Positions 10,801 through 23,490 of a DNA stretch of 64,000 nucleotides are shown piece by piece (position 1 is the first letter of the stretch; every line of letters starts with the position of its first letter). The notes under the pieces are model-generated. The model searched no databases. It had not been told where the DNA came from and was given only the letters and a program-made list of their open reading frames with translations. Where the stretch lies: positions 17,827,312 through 17,891,311 of the forward strand of contig OY979719.1 in the NCBI GenBank assembly GCA_963855995.1, in the 5' to 3' direction. The DNA comes from Muricea muricata (Eukaryota; Cnidaria; Anthozoa; Malacalcyonacea; Plexauridae). A program made the position numbers and the translations under genes.

Positions 10801-13800
10801 GTGGATTGCTTGATTTCATTACAGAAATCGCTGACGAAGACATTCGTTTTTTCATTGACGCTGCTGAAGAACATTCAGTTCAATTCGTATCCGAGTCATT
10901 AGTTTCTGATTTTATTGATGTGCATAGCTTTCTGGCACCTTTGATCAAGAAGACGTATGAAGAGCAATTTAGCCACGAAGCCTTCCTGGAGAAGTTCCAG
11001 GAATCATGCCTTTGTTGCGATCATATTGCAGAGAAGATTAAGGAGTGCAGTATAAATGTTAACAGTCTTCGTGGGTTGTATACAAGTATTGCTAACCGTG
11101 GAGATTTGACAGAAGAAATCATTCGTAAGTGCTTGACCAAAGGAAAATATTTGGTTTCACAAAAAGATGGAAAATCTGAGGCCATGATGAGTTACGCACT
11201 TCAGGCAAGCGGTGAAAATAAAGTTCGCAATTACAGTTTGTCACATCTCTGTGATTTACGGAGTCGTGCACATCTTATTGTTAGCTCACAGAAAAAGCCA
11301 TCCATCCATTCTTCCACAACCAGAGAGTACATTGATTTTGAAGACTTTATAACTCAAGTTAATCTCTTGGCAGAAATTTCGACTCTTCTAACGAAATTAC
11401 GTGCGTCGGGGTATTTAAAATACCAGAATTTTGAGCAGGAGATAAAAGACACGAATGGTCTTGAAACTACAAGAGACAGCCTGAAACAGGATCTAGAAAA
11501 CTGGGAAAACGAACTAAAAAGAGCTCGTGAAAAATTTTACTTCCTGAACTTCTACTACTCAGATCAAATCTGCACGCTATATAATTTCTTCATAAACGGT
11601 TTGAAAGTTAACGAACATCTTTCGAAGAATAACGAAGTTCTTTCTTTAATTCATTTTGTGGACAGAACTATCAAGGAGAAGGACCTAAAACAACACCAAG
11701 AGTCAGCGAAGAAGTTGCAAACCTCAGATTCAAACGCTACTCCCAACTTACTACTATCGGCTGTTGGTGAAGTTTTAGAAAAAATCTTTACAAATTCGAA
11801 ACCTGATCCCAAATCAATGCCAAATGATAGACAAGGTCAATCATATGTAAAGCCGCAGGACAAAGTTACAGAAGGAGAAGTGTTTGTTGCTACTTTGGAA
11901 CCAAAAAGTCAGCAAACGGTCAATGTCCTCCTTGCGCTATACGAGAGCACGTCAAAGACATTTCCAGAACCTTATCAAATCGTATTTTGCAGTTCCCGAA
12001 CAACATGGGAGGAAATTCATCTCTTGCTCCAAAGATGTTTTACGCATTCAAAATGGCGATTTCATAAAACATTGTTTTGTATTGTCAATGTTGAGTTATT
12101 AACAAACAAATTACAATTCAAACTGGTTGACACAATCAAAGAGAAGCAGAAATCTGATCAAAATGGTGATTACCAACTGGCTTTGATTTGTCGTGGTGGC
12201 AATCATCATCGCGTTGTCGAACAGTTTGCTCAAAATTCACACCACATTGCCGGTATGACTGATCTTACTCTTTCAGGTTGTCTTAAATCAGGTTGGCCTA
12301 ATGTCAAAATGTTCACATCATCTCTTCCTGGTCTTGGGAAGACAGAAGAAATTAAAAACGAAGCAAAGGAAAATCGTATGAATGTTGTTTCATTTTCAAT
12401 CAGCGGCCCATTCAAGCCATACAAGCTCATCGGGCGTTTAAAGAAGTTAGAGCCTCAGAAGAATCATTGTTTCCATCTGGATATTGGCGAAGTAAGCGAT
12501 CCACTGCTGCTGGATTCATTCTTATTCCAACTGGTTGTCATAGGCATGGTATCAGCCGGGAATCAATTTTACCACCTACCGACCACAAACATCTATATAG
12601 AATTAGCTAACACGCTAAAAGATTGGCTCCGAGAGTCCTTGGTTGTATCAATGCGCTTCACACGTGTTCACTTGGAGTGGAAGAATTACGAGAATCTTCG
12701 CGTCAGCGATGACATTACAAGTGACGTGCAAGTCGTGTGCCAGTACTTGGAACTGTTCGATGATCCATGTTGTATTGACTCGATAGAAGTTCATTTCAGT
12801 GGACCAAACAAGTCAAAGCCATTGTCGACAGAACGCTGTAGAGAGCTCTTAGCCAAGTACTTCTCAAAAGATGCTGATGTTACCTTCACAACGCTCAATA
12901 CATTCCTGGCCCTTCTTGCCGATCAACTTTTAAAATTTTCAAAAAGTGCCTTTTTTAAAATAAAAAATATCAAACGCATGGCTGGCCGTAAAGTTACCAG
13001 TGTTCGCAAAGATATTTTTCAAGCCCTCCTGGATGTATCCAAACAGTTTGCTAGTCGTGCCATAACAACTCGCTCACGTGAAATAGACAATATTTCTCAA
13101 GAAGATTCTGCGGTGGGGTCGACTACAGCGGCTGCACAAGACATGGTTGAACGAGTGACAGGAATGATACAGTGGGAAGACAACAATCATTTGCTGGTCG
13201 TGTTTCAGGGTCTCAATTCGCAGGCAATCACTGCAATTTATCGGGAACTAAGTCTTGTTCCTTCGCATGTTAGGAGATTACTAGAGTCCCAAGCCATGGA
13301 AAAAAATGAGAATCTTCAAGACTTCAAAGATTTTACTCAAGAACAACTACAAGAAAAGTTGGAAAAAATAGCATGCACGAAATTGGTTGAAAAGAAGAAA
13401 ACCGAAAAGCTAGATTACACATTGACTCCAGATAATATCTTAAAGATGGTATTGATCATATTACGTGTTCGTGTTAATGTTCCGGTTATCATCATGGGTG
13501 AGACAGGATGTGGAAAAACCAGTCTTGTTCGTTATTTGGCCAATACGTGTGGAGTGCAGTTCTTTCCATTTCACCTTCATGCTGGAATATCGGAAGAAGA
13601 GATAATTTCATTTATCAAGGACAAAGAGTGTCATGCCAGGGATATCAAGGAGCAAATATGGATTTTTTTAGATGAAATAAACACGTGCGATCATCTTGGC
13701 TTGATTAATGATATCATGTGTCACCATTCCTTGCATGGACGACCATTATCTAAAAATCTTGTCTTTCTCGCAGCTTGTAACCCATACAAGCTGCGTTCTG

Positions 13801-16800
13801 AACATGACATCAAAACAGCTGGCCTGGAAGGAAAGAATATCAGCGATCAATATTCTAAACTTGTGTACCGCGTGTATCAACTACCTGAAGCTATGATCGA
13901 CTATGTCTGGGACTTTGGTTCTCTTGGGCCGAAAGATGAACGAGTTTACATTGAGAGGATGGTGGGAGATTTGCCTGAGATGGTGGGAGATTTGCCTGAG
14001 ATGGTGGGAGATTTGCCTAAGAATGTGGAGAAATTGCGCAAAATGGTGGAAGGTTTGCGTAAGATGGTGGTTGGTTTGCTCGTGGCATCACAAAACTTTA
14101 TCAGAGATGTTGAAAAGAATAATTCTTGCGTTAGTCTACGCGACGTCAACCGATGTATTCGACTTATCAAGTGGTTTGAAAAAATAAGAAAGAAACGTCA
14201 AAATGTAAGAAAGGCATGTCCCAAAGACCTTCAAGAGTACCAGAAGTTGTCGGAACAGTACAACGAGAAACCGATGATTAAAAGTATCGTATTGGGTCTC
14301 GCACATTGTTATTTGTCCAGATTACCAACAACAAAGTTAAGAAAAAGATACCGATCAGAAATAATGAACCAGTTCTCTAATAATGGAAACACAATGACCT
14401 CTAATGAAACTCTGGATACTTTTGAGGCCATTTTGCGAATGGAAGAAGAAGACTACTTAGACCGGATGGAACTTCCTCCAAAAACAGCAAAAAACGCTGC
14501 TCTACGCGAGAATATCTTTATGATGTTGGTTTGCATCCTGAACCAAATACCTATTTTCGTAGTTGGAAAGCCTGGCTGCAGTAAATCCTTATCAATACAA
14601 TTAATACGAAGCAGTCTGCGCGGACGTGATTCACGAGATCCTTGGTTTCAGGAATTGCCGCAACTTTATTTCGTTTCATATCAAGGTTCAGAATCGTCCA
14701 CCTCAGAAGGAATCATCAAGGTGTTTGAAAAGGCACGCAAATACAAATCCCATAACAACGATGGAAATATCTTGCCTGTTGTTTTACTCGATGAAGTTGG
14801 ATTGGCCGAGAATTCCAAAAACAATCCTCTCAAAGTTCTACACAGCTTACTGGAACCCGGTGACAAAATGTTCCCTGATGTCGCAGTTGTCGGCATTTCA
14901 AATTGGTCGTTAGACGCCGCAAAAATGAACAGAGCAATTCATCTGTCCAGACCAGAACCAACTGTTGAAGAGCTACAAAAGACTAGCTATTCACTACACC
15001 AAGCCGATAGTCAGGATAACAGTCAGTGTTCAAAAAAGGAAGATTTAAACCATTTAGCAGAAGCCTATTTTAAATATCAAAACCAACAAACGCATAAAAA
15101 TTTTCACGGTCTGCGCGATTACTATGCTCTAGTTAAAAGCTTGATAGGTGGCACAGACACTGAAGATGTCAACACTTCATTACAGCGCAATTTTGGCGGC
15201 CTTCCCGGAGAATTACCTAACATACAGAAGATCTTTCTCGACAAATCAAAATTAAAGAAGCCAGTCATATCCAGTGGTCAAGATGATCCAGTATACAAGA
15301 TTACTCCGGTCACCGACTTGATCGCAAAGAATGTCCAAGATCTTGATGCTCGTCATCTGATGCTCATTACAAACGGAGATTCTGCCATTGGTATTCTGAA
15401 GCAAAGTCTTGAGAGAGAAATCATCGTGATTTATGGCAGTCGTTTTCAAGCAGATTTGTCCGAGGATTACAACTACAGAATTCTGAATCGCATTATTCTT
15501 CACATGGAGCGAGATTGTATTCTGATATTAAAAGATTTGGAAAGCATCTATGGAAGTCTGTATGATATGTTAAATCAGAATTACACCGTGGTTGGCAACA
15601 AGAAAAACTGTCGTGTAGCCCTTGGAGCCCACAGCAACCCAATGTGTCAAGTTCACGATAGATTTCGATGCATTGTTCTCATTGATCAACATCAAGTTGA
15701 TTATTCCGACCCGCCATTTCTGAACAGGTTTGAGAAACAAGTCTTGCGCTTTTCCGATGTGCTGACCAAAGACCAGCAGAGAGTCATCACCGAGCTGCGT
15801 TGTTGGGTTAAAGAAATGTCCACGGTCCAAGGCTTCGAACCACATTTTGAAGAAATAGATTTGTTCATTGGTTTTCACGAAGAATCCCTGCCATCTCTTT
15901 TCTTGTCGCATTGCCATGACACTGATTGTCCACCTGAAGAAATTTTAGCGAAATGTAAAGATGATTTGATGTGGATTGCTTCTTCTGATGGCGTACTTCG
16001 AACGCAAAAGGGCAAAAGTTACCAACAAAATTCTCAACAGGTGCAGGAATTAAGTGATACATACTTCCAGAAACCACTTCACCAAGGTTTCGCTGCTTTT
16101 ATACAACACGTTATGAGTAACCACCAGAAACCTTTCTTTGCTGGCGATGAAATTGGGTCTAAAACTGTAGTTATGACATTCTCAAGCTTTTACACAGATA
16201 TTCGCAAGTGCTTGCAATTAAAAGACGACATGGAATGTCAAGTCGAACGACTTAGTAGTTACAAATCGGAAACGATGTTATCAGAAAAAATTAGCGAATT
16301 CTGGAACACACGTGGTAAGGCATTGCTAGTTTTGCAGTGTAAACCAGAAATGGACGGAGAGCACTTAATGCTTGCCCGCTGTATAATAGAAGAAAAGCGA
16401 AATTCCTACAAAAAGTGTGTACCTGAGAAGGATCGTCAAGGAATTAAACATGTCTGTATTGTAATACATGTGCAACGTAGAGAAGACGCAGAGAATGTTC
16501 CATGGCAGTTCAGTTTCATGTGTGGTTGGAGACAAGTTTTTTTGGATGTTCTTGAAGCTCCTCCTGTCCCACTAAATGAAATAATTGGTAAAAAATCCCG
16601 AAAACTTCTCATATCTATTTGGCAGATTAAAATGATTACAATGAATGACCTTTTATGGTGCTTTACTTGCATCAATTATACACGTAGCCAAAGACCCCTG
16701 GATGCTGTTTTGTATATTGCCAAGAATCTTTTTCGTTCAAACGAAGTTTCGAAAGTCATTGAGAAACTTATCTTAGAGTCAATCCACCATTCTGCTGTTG

Positions 16801-19800
16801 AAAACGACGAAGAAACCTATTTAAACGAAAATTTGCCAGTTAAAGTTGCTTGTGATCGCCAGTTGTTAGCTAACTCATCCACACTTTACAGTGCACTAGA
16901 ACGATCTGTATTCAATTTCGTCCGAAGCACATTGGCTAAAATAGTTTTCTTTCTGGAAAAAGAGAATGCATGGTCACCTCATCTAGTTAAAGAGTGTGGA
17001 AGAAACCTGCTTCCAAAGCTAGAAGACCTCTGGTGTAAACTCATCATGGATAGCACCATTTTCACAATAGGAGATATTCCACAGCCGCTTGGACCTAAAT
17101 CATATCTTCTAAACAGTAACTGCCTAGAGCTTTGCTTGCCTTTCATCCAAGTAGTTTACAAAAAAATTGACAGCCTGAAGGAACTCTTTTTGGCAGACTA
17201 TGCACCACTCCAAGATAATGGTAAGCTATGTCGTACTGTTTGGCAACAGCAATTAAAAAAATTTCCAAGATGATGATAAAACTGGTCCCCGAGCTCTACT
17301 TTTGTACTTTGGACTGTCACGATTTATACATGAAGGATGTATTTGATATAGTAACCGCCGACTTTAGCGCATTGCTAGATCGTTCTCAACGCGTCTCTCT
17401 AGCAACAACAGCATTTATTTCTGAAGTCAAACAGATTTTGCCAACGAAAGATATCCTTGAGTTTTGTACACTGATTCACATCTTCGTATGGCTTCATCAA
17501 GAACAGATATTTGATTTACTGAGATTGCTTGAATGTTGTTCGTCGTTTATACCTGCTCTATTAAACAAAACTGACGACGTGTTCTACAGCTCTGAGGAAG
17601 TGGTGTTTGTGGAAAGTCATGAAACTGGTGAAGGTGTTGGTGAAGGCGAGGGAAATGAGGACTTGGAAAGTTTTGAAGACAACTTAGTTATGGCATGCTG
17701 TGAAAAAATGTTTCCATCGTCAGAAACTGTCAAGAAAATCGAATCGTGGATGAGAAATGCCAACTTGCTGCTTTCCTTGGGGTTTAAGATTAGCGCACAG
17801 TCCCCAGCTTTCCATTATCTGCGCTTTTGTGTTGATTTCGCACGGATCATCTGCACCAGAGACAGTTTATCTCAAAATTTGCCTTTGCTACTTGGTTTAA
17901 ACGAAATTGGTATGGATCTTAGACCAGAATATCTGGACCACAAAGATGCATTTAAAAATATAACCTCCAAGCTAATTGAACCTCTAAAAGAGCGAATAGG
18001 AGATCACAACACTGACAAAAAAGCAGCCTTGCAAAAATTCTTAGCCCTGTTCTATGGACGTTGTATAGATACAAATGTTGACACCGGTTGTAGCAGTCAA
18101 ATTATTGAACACATTCTTTCGTTGGATAGACCGGAGTTAGCAATGATTATGGGCCCAGTTGTCCTACGACTGCTAAAGGTCGAAGAAGAGCAGAGACCAG
18201 GGATATTCAGGGAGCTGATTACCAATCCAGATGTTATTGAAGAATGTCCCTGCCTTCAAAATATTGACGAGATATTCAAAGATCGTTTCGAAAAGGAACT
18301 CGTACATCATGATTCTTATCCCGCAGTTATGATATGTGATCTAATACAAAGTCTGTTACATTTCGAAGATGAATTCAAAATCGAGGACATTGATTGCTCT
18401 GATTGTGAAATTCTTACGGTTGCAAGATCTGCCACAAGAGTAGTATCGCTAAACAGAGAAGCTGAGTGTGGCCTAATAGTACTTTCAGCTGTCTCATTTC
18501 TTCGAGAATTCTTCAAAATGATCGCGAAATTTGTTGCTGCAGATCCCAGTGTTCTGAACGAAGAGCATCCATACATTGACCTTATGGTGGAAATCAACTC
18601 CCTACTACAAGGTGCAAAATCGCCATTACAGATGTTTTTCATGAAACAACTCCATGAAGATGCCAGCCTATTTCATCTGCAAAAGTGGTTTGGGGAACCT
18701 AATGCTCTTTCCTCCATAGAGGAACTATGGCTTGAAGAAAAAAAACAGAAGAAGACAATGTTTACTTCTGTTTTAAAGTGTTCCAAGTATCAAGAAGCAA
18801 AAGCAGATTATTTCGGACTTGAAGAAAATGACGACTTATCCATGCAAAAAATATTAGAAAACTTCGCTTCCCCTGAATACACTTTTGCTTTTCTCGGCAT
18901 CCTCATAAATATGGTTTATTTAGAGCGTGCTGTAAGAAAACTTAACGATACAGAAGAACGGTTGCTTGACTGGTTCGCTACGAAAGTTGCTTCCCTTCCG
19001 CCGCTGCTTCAAGAACTATTGTTGAGAGTAATAGGCCGTCGCGAATTCCATTGCTCACAACTGCAACTGTCACCAGAATCATCAGTAAAAGAAGTGGAAA
19101 TGGCGCTGTTAGTTCTTCACATCGCCTGTGTCGTCGTTACTGGTGGAGATGACCAATCGCCAATTCATCAGTACTTAACTCATCCTGAACGGTCTGAGCG
19201 GTCTTCTGTCCTTGCCCACTGCGAAGAAGACATGCATTCCGTATTTGAATACCGATCCTCCGTGAAAGAGCCTGTTAGTGTCACTTGCGCGTGCGGTTCA
19301 AGATTGGATTTTCGGGACAAGATCAGCGAAAAGATATGCCCACATTGTCATTCAGTCTTAAATAACAAAACAGACAGCAGCAATTTACCCGAAACATCTG
19401 CCACATTGTCAAAATGGGGCTGCTGTACAAAGCAGATGAATCCAGCCGCTTATCGGGCCTTGCATCTTATCGTGTATTCAACCTACTACGCCGGAATCGC
19501 TCTCGGTATTTCATCAGAGGAAAACCTTTTCACCGCATTAAAATCGCTCCATGGAGATAATCTCAAAATGGATTCCACAAGTCCAGCAAATTTCTGTTTT
19601 GAAAATGTGAAGAGTGATCTGTCATGCCTGATGAGCATCCTTAGTTGCAAGGAAAGAGTTGCAATTAAAACAATGCATCTTGTGATTGACAAAAGTTCAG
19701 ATCTTATGAGAAGCAAAAACATACTGAGTAAGAATGACTGTTCAACACCAGAAATGCTTCGAGAGTGGGAATCCCAATTTTCGCAGCTCACAGAAACAGT

Positions 19801-22049
19801 GTTTTTGAAAGCGCGAGAAACATCTAACGAAATCAAAGAGATGATGAAATTGAAGCAGATGGAAGAGAATAAAAGTACACTTGAATGTCGCATTTTGGAA
19901 CTCGATGATTATCCAGGAGAAGCTGAGGAGCAGAACAAACAACTGAAGAGATTATTCCGAGTGACAAAACAACCAAGTTTTGAAGATTTTCGTTCAGCAT
20001 TCCTGTACTCTCCTCAAGATGTCCAAGTAAAGCACAGTTTCTTAACCTTATTCTTCTCCAGATTTGACCAACTTTCAATGATTCGTCTTCTCCACGACCT
20101 ATTGAAATGGAGCCGAATAGTTTCATCATCATTAACCTTCCGCATTAGCAGAGAAGATGCCAAATCTAAATATATCAATGATTTCATCAAAGGTCATCTT
20201 ACCGAAAAACGTAGCGATGAGGAAGTTAACAGTTTGCAAACGTTGTTCGATAACTTTAAAAAAGCATGGAATGAAATGCGTGACCTGGTTAACCAGCAGC
20301 TTAAAGGTAAAGAAATGCCACGACTCGCGGAGACTCATTGCGTAGCATACTGTATAACCGAAAGTGATTTTGGAATATATCTCAAAACCGCAATTGAAAT
20401 TCTCGTTTCTAACCAAAACTCGATTTTAAATGGAACAATTTCTCTTTCATCTTCACGCCAGTATCCAGTTCTAAGCTTCCTGGAAAGTGTCCCCTCCGTC
20501 TCTATTCAGAATGTGAAAAAAAATGGAATAATCAGTTTCCAGTGGTCGGAAGATTTGTTCCTACAACATGCGCAAAATAATCTCGAATATGGCAAAGGTC
20601 GCGAGATCACGTACGACTTTGAGCGAATAGAAATGGAGCTTGCAAATGAAATCCTGTTTGGAAAGTGTTATTTGACAGGAACACTAAACAAGTTTATATT
20701 CGCGAAGGAACTGTTTCATTCATGTGGTTCACTGTTGACGGAGATTCGATCGCTAGTAAAAGAGAGTCCAGATTTGCCGAAAGAGGTACTTAAATGTGTG
20801 ACTGACCTGAAAGAAAACAGAATTAAAGACGCCGAAGATCTTCTTCGACACATCGAAATCCTCATTTATCTGCTTAAAAGGGTATCACAGGTTATCAATG
20901 CAGAAATGACTTTAGAAGATTTTGTCACACAATGGTCCACTGTGTTACCAAGTCCCTTTCCAGTTATTCAACTGTTACCACAAGCTAGAAGATTCATCCA
21001 AATTAAACACATTCCTGCATTGTACGAAGCTCTTGAAGATGTGCTCGCTGACGGCCCTATTGATGGACTTGATGGTAAATTCCGACATGAGATGTCAGAT
21101 GATGTGAAAAAAATCGTTACCAGCATAGTAAAAGGAGATATTAATCAGTTGAAAACGCGCCACATCTTGAAGGTTCTACGTCGTTTCGTCTTCCGCCATC
21201 TTTCAAATGAAACTAAAACGCACTGGCCTGATGAAAATAAAGAATTACAGTCGTGCTTGCAAAAATCTTCATTGTGGTCCCCACGTCAGCCACCTGATGC
21301 ATATGAAATTCCACAAGATGTTACTCTAAAAAACATCCACTCCCTAATAAAGCATTTGGAAAAATTACTGGAGGTAATGCAAGTTATTAAATTAAGGACT
21401 TGTCAGAAAAAAACAGTGGGGGGGGGGGCAGGGGAAGGCTCATAAATTTGTAAAAGCCTAAAAGAGAGGGTCGAACAAAATATAGCATTATTTTTTTTAA
21501 TATCTGTTTTAATTATAGCGTATACCAACAGCTATATGACCTGAAGCATAATGGACCCTTTAAGTAGTCCATTTCTTCTTGACTCTTCCTTTCTTGGCTC
21601 CTAAACATTTATGATCCTCACCTTGTTCCCCTCTCCCTTGTTAATTTCTGAAAAGTTCCTTAATTTCACTTAATTTTCACAGGAAGTCACTTAATTTTCA
21701 GGTGTCTTTAACGCAAAGTTTTCATCATTCTTGCACGTGTTCCAATTTGAATTTGACAACGGATCGAAAGCTTTGCGATGATAAATGTTGACAAACTCAA
21801 TTCACTTTACTACCTAAATTTCATTCTTTCCCAACCCCTGGTAGTTGCACATGTACTACATAAGTAAAGTAAAACAAACAGAGACTACAAGACACACTGT
21901 TGCAGAATGTGCATAACATGTTAGATTAAATACTAAATTACTATTTTTATTCACAGCCAAAGAAAGCCAATACCTACGGAACAACTTCGGGTAAAAAGGT
22001 AAAGGTAACCCAGAAAAGACGTCAGCTTGTAAATTACAGTAAAATGTGA
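4845..22049 (+). CDS. RNF213: RNF213-like giant AAA ATPase / E3 ubiquitin ligase (5' end not found; one frame break)
   Basis: Coding exons inferred from splice sites and phases: 4845-6428, 6862-8504, 9264-9403, 9802-21373, 21957-22049 (TGA). Total about 5,010 residues; vertebrate RNF213 is about 5,200. RNF213 is a dynein-like AAA ATPase and E3 ligase of the cytosol and lipid droplets, active in innate immunity and lipid handling. Visible: two CBM20-like plus helical 5' exons; Walker-A-like LPGLGKT (about 12325), GETGCGKT (about 13497) with FLDEIN (about 13665), and GKPGCSKS (about 14566) with LLDEVGLAE (about 14790), a family signature. The C-terminal E3 part is uninterrupted from 17250. No C3HC4 RING is visible. 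An RZ-like finger (TCACG, later CPHC, near 19285-19350) has Ser where I expect the RZ His. The frame shifts at an A7 run (17255-17261). AATAAA follows at 22194. Upstream exons and the start codon are unknown. Confidence 0.9.
8722..9058. mobile_element. Inverted-repeat MITE in the RNF213-like intron 2
   Basis: Left terminus CAATTTGTATTATAGACTAA and right terminus TTAGTCTATAATGCAAATTG are inverted. A second internal pair around TTTGTATTACGCG (about 8900) and CGCGTAATACGAATAT (about 8960) makes a nested foldback. A second copy lies in TTC27 at about 37004-37340. No coding capacity. Confidence 0.75.
13957..14040 (+). repeat. In-frame 21-nt minisatellite within the AAA region
   Basis: Three near-identical 21-bp units encode MVGDLPE repeated in tandem. 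Diverged units follow (KNVEKLR, KMVEGLR, KMVVGLL). It lies between the Walker B of the GETGCGKT module and the following helical segment, so repeat number changes would lengthen a helix without breaking the frame. Confidence 0.85.
17250..17273 (+). other. Frame break at an A-heptamer in the giant exon
   Basis: The frame coming from upstream runs TTA AAA AAA and meets TGA at 17271-17273. The frame that continues downstream for 1,370 codons is reached by re-reading one base in the A7 run at 17255-17261. The heptamer sits as A AAA AAA relative to the incoming frame. A 29-nt intron (GTAAGC at 17221 to CAG at 17249) would also keep the frame but is too short for ordinary splicing. A one-base sequencing or assembly loss in the homopolymer is the simplest explanation. 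Confidence 0.8.
21746..21790 (+). mobile_element. Short Penelope-like 3' tail fragment in the last RNF213-like intron
   Basis: CGGATCGAAAGCTTTGCGAT (21760 on) is identical to the block at 53665-53684, where it forms one side of a foldback with a hammerhead-like core. The match is too short to orient an element fully. Confidence 0.35.
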
Positions 22050-22193
22050 GCAAGGATCATGGGATTCTAGAAGTCTGATTATGATGACATAACGACTCAT
22101 GCCTGATAGAGGATCACAAACAGTTATAGTTACCACAAAATAATTGTATTTTTAATGATACAACCACATACATCGATTTCGTTATCATTAAGT

Positions 22194-22199
22194 AATAAA
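22194..22199 (+). promoter_or_regulatory. Polyadenylation signal AATAAA, RNF213-like gene
   Basis: First canonical AATAAA after the inferred stop codon at 22047-22049, about 145 bases downstream. It supports the assignment of 21957-22049 as the terminal coding exon. Confidence 0.5.
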
Positions 22200-22559
22200 G
22201 CACGGAGTATATACATAATACTTTAAGTAGGAATACACTGTTAGCATGTTAATGTAGTCAAACCACACGCGTTGTAAATGTTATATTTTGTTTCAAGCAA
22301 TAATTCAAGCAAGATTCCGGTCTGTGGGCCGATGTATGGGTATAAAATTTAGAATTTTTCAGTATGTTGGAAACTATGCACACAAATCACGCTCATAAAT
22401 GTGGAATATAGATGTGCGAACATAACCGCTTTATTAAGTTTAGTACACATTATTTCTCCTTGTTACAATAGGTTAGATTTAGCAATTGAGTTGTAGTATG
22501 AATAAATAGTTGTAGCATATGCATGTGTATGATTTGTGTTATTACATATCACTAGAACT

Positions 22560-23060
22560 TTTTCAGGGGCGGGTCAGCTTAGCGGTCTACCGGTGATCCA
22601 ATGATAGGCTCTGCTTTTCGAGGCTCTCGTTGAAACACAGTCGAGGGTTTCTTGATTAGAGGATGTTCAGATGAGCCGGGCTGATCCAGGAAACTGGGCT
22701 AGCTGGCTTTTGCCGGGTCAATTTGTTTTCGCATTCATATGAGCCGGCTCGGCCCGGTGTGTAACATGTAACATATGTAAAAAAATTTCGCGCGTAAAAA
22801 CGGAATTGCAATACTGTCATTATTTCGCAAAATAGCATTTTAATCAGCAGAATCTATTTCAGTAATCTCAGTTTCATTAATTTGTCTTTGCTCTGACTTT
22901 CTAAGTCCTTTTTATACAAAATGCAGACATGTAATAATGCCAGGTTTGGCCCTGGATGCCCCGCTTGATGCAATCACATGAGCCCGGTAATGCCGAGATC
23001 TCGCCACTGTCATGTCGCAGGCATATACTATTGCATGGTATTTGAGTACTGGCTGTACTC
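22560..23060. repeat. Dispersed-repeat debris with ATGAGCCGG words
   Basis: A tRNA-like segment (GGTCAGCTTAGCGGTC, near 22570) is followed by a pair of words, GATGAGCCGGGC (about 22671) and CATATGAGCCGGCTC (about 22736), and a third, CACATGAGCCCGG (about 22976). This looks like remains of one or two short elements. No gene is seen between 22050 and 24540. Confidence 0.35.
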
Positions 23061-23074
23061 TAGTCGCTATCTAT

Positions 23075-23195
23075 TTAACAATTAGACAACGAGGTCGAGT
23101 TGTCTATGAGCGAATAGTCAACGAAGGCGAAGCCTGAGTTGACTATTCGCTCATAGACAACGAGGCCGAGTTGTCTAATTGTTTTAGCATACACT
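23075..23195. repeat. Nested perfect palindrome with GAGG(T/C)CGAG spacers
   Basis: CAATTAGACAAC, GAGGTCGAG, TTGTCTATGAGCGAATAGTC, a short centre, then the inverted order back to GTTGTCTAATTG. The two arms of about 50 bases are almost identical. Related arms flank 45600-45862 (ATCTAATTGTTAAGTAGC, AGGGCGAAGCCCG). This is a MITE-like foldback able to form a long hairpin. Confidence 0.7.
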
Positions 23196-23379
23196 CTGAA
23201 ATCCATGGTGGAGAAGCCAATCAAAACTCTGGATTTGTAATAGTCCTTGGTCGAGTGTATACTAATACATGATAGATTTTAAGTAGCAAAACAATAATTT
23301 TCGTTGCACGTTTTGAAAAAAATAGCTTCAGTACATAAATTATATTGCACTATTTTGTGCAATATTTTATGCTTGATCT

Positions 23380-23490
23380 CTGACCAACTTAGACAAATAG
23401 ATTACTTCCTCTCGGTTCAGAGTGATTTCTATGAGGTGATGTGTATTTCATTCCGCAACTATCACTCCATAGAAATCTCAAATTTGTAAT
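23380..23490. repeat. Short foldback (ATTTCTATGAGGTGAT / ATCACTCCATAGAAAT)
   Basis: Inverted arms around 23427-23442 and 23460-23476, within the same kind of context as at 45760-45862. It probably belongs to the same element family as the palindrome at 23075-23195. The rest of 23491-24540 shows only small AT-rich spacer sequence. Confidence 0.45.

Noticed and set aside
17221-17249. A 29-nt intron that would restore the frame in the RNF213-like gene
   Set aside because: Although it has GT and AG ends and the right phase, it is far below the length metazoan splicing handles; the A7 run is a better explanation.
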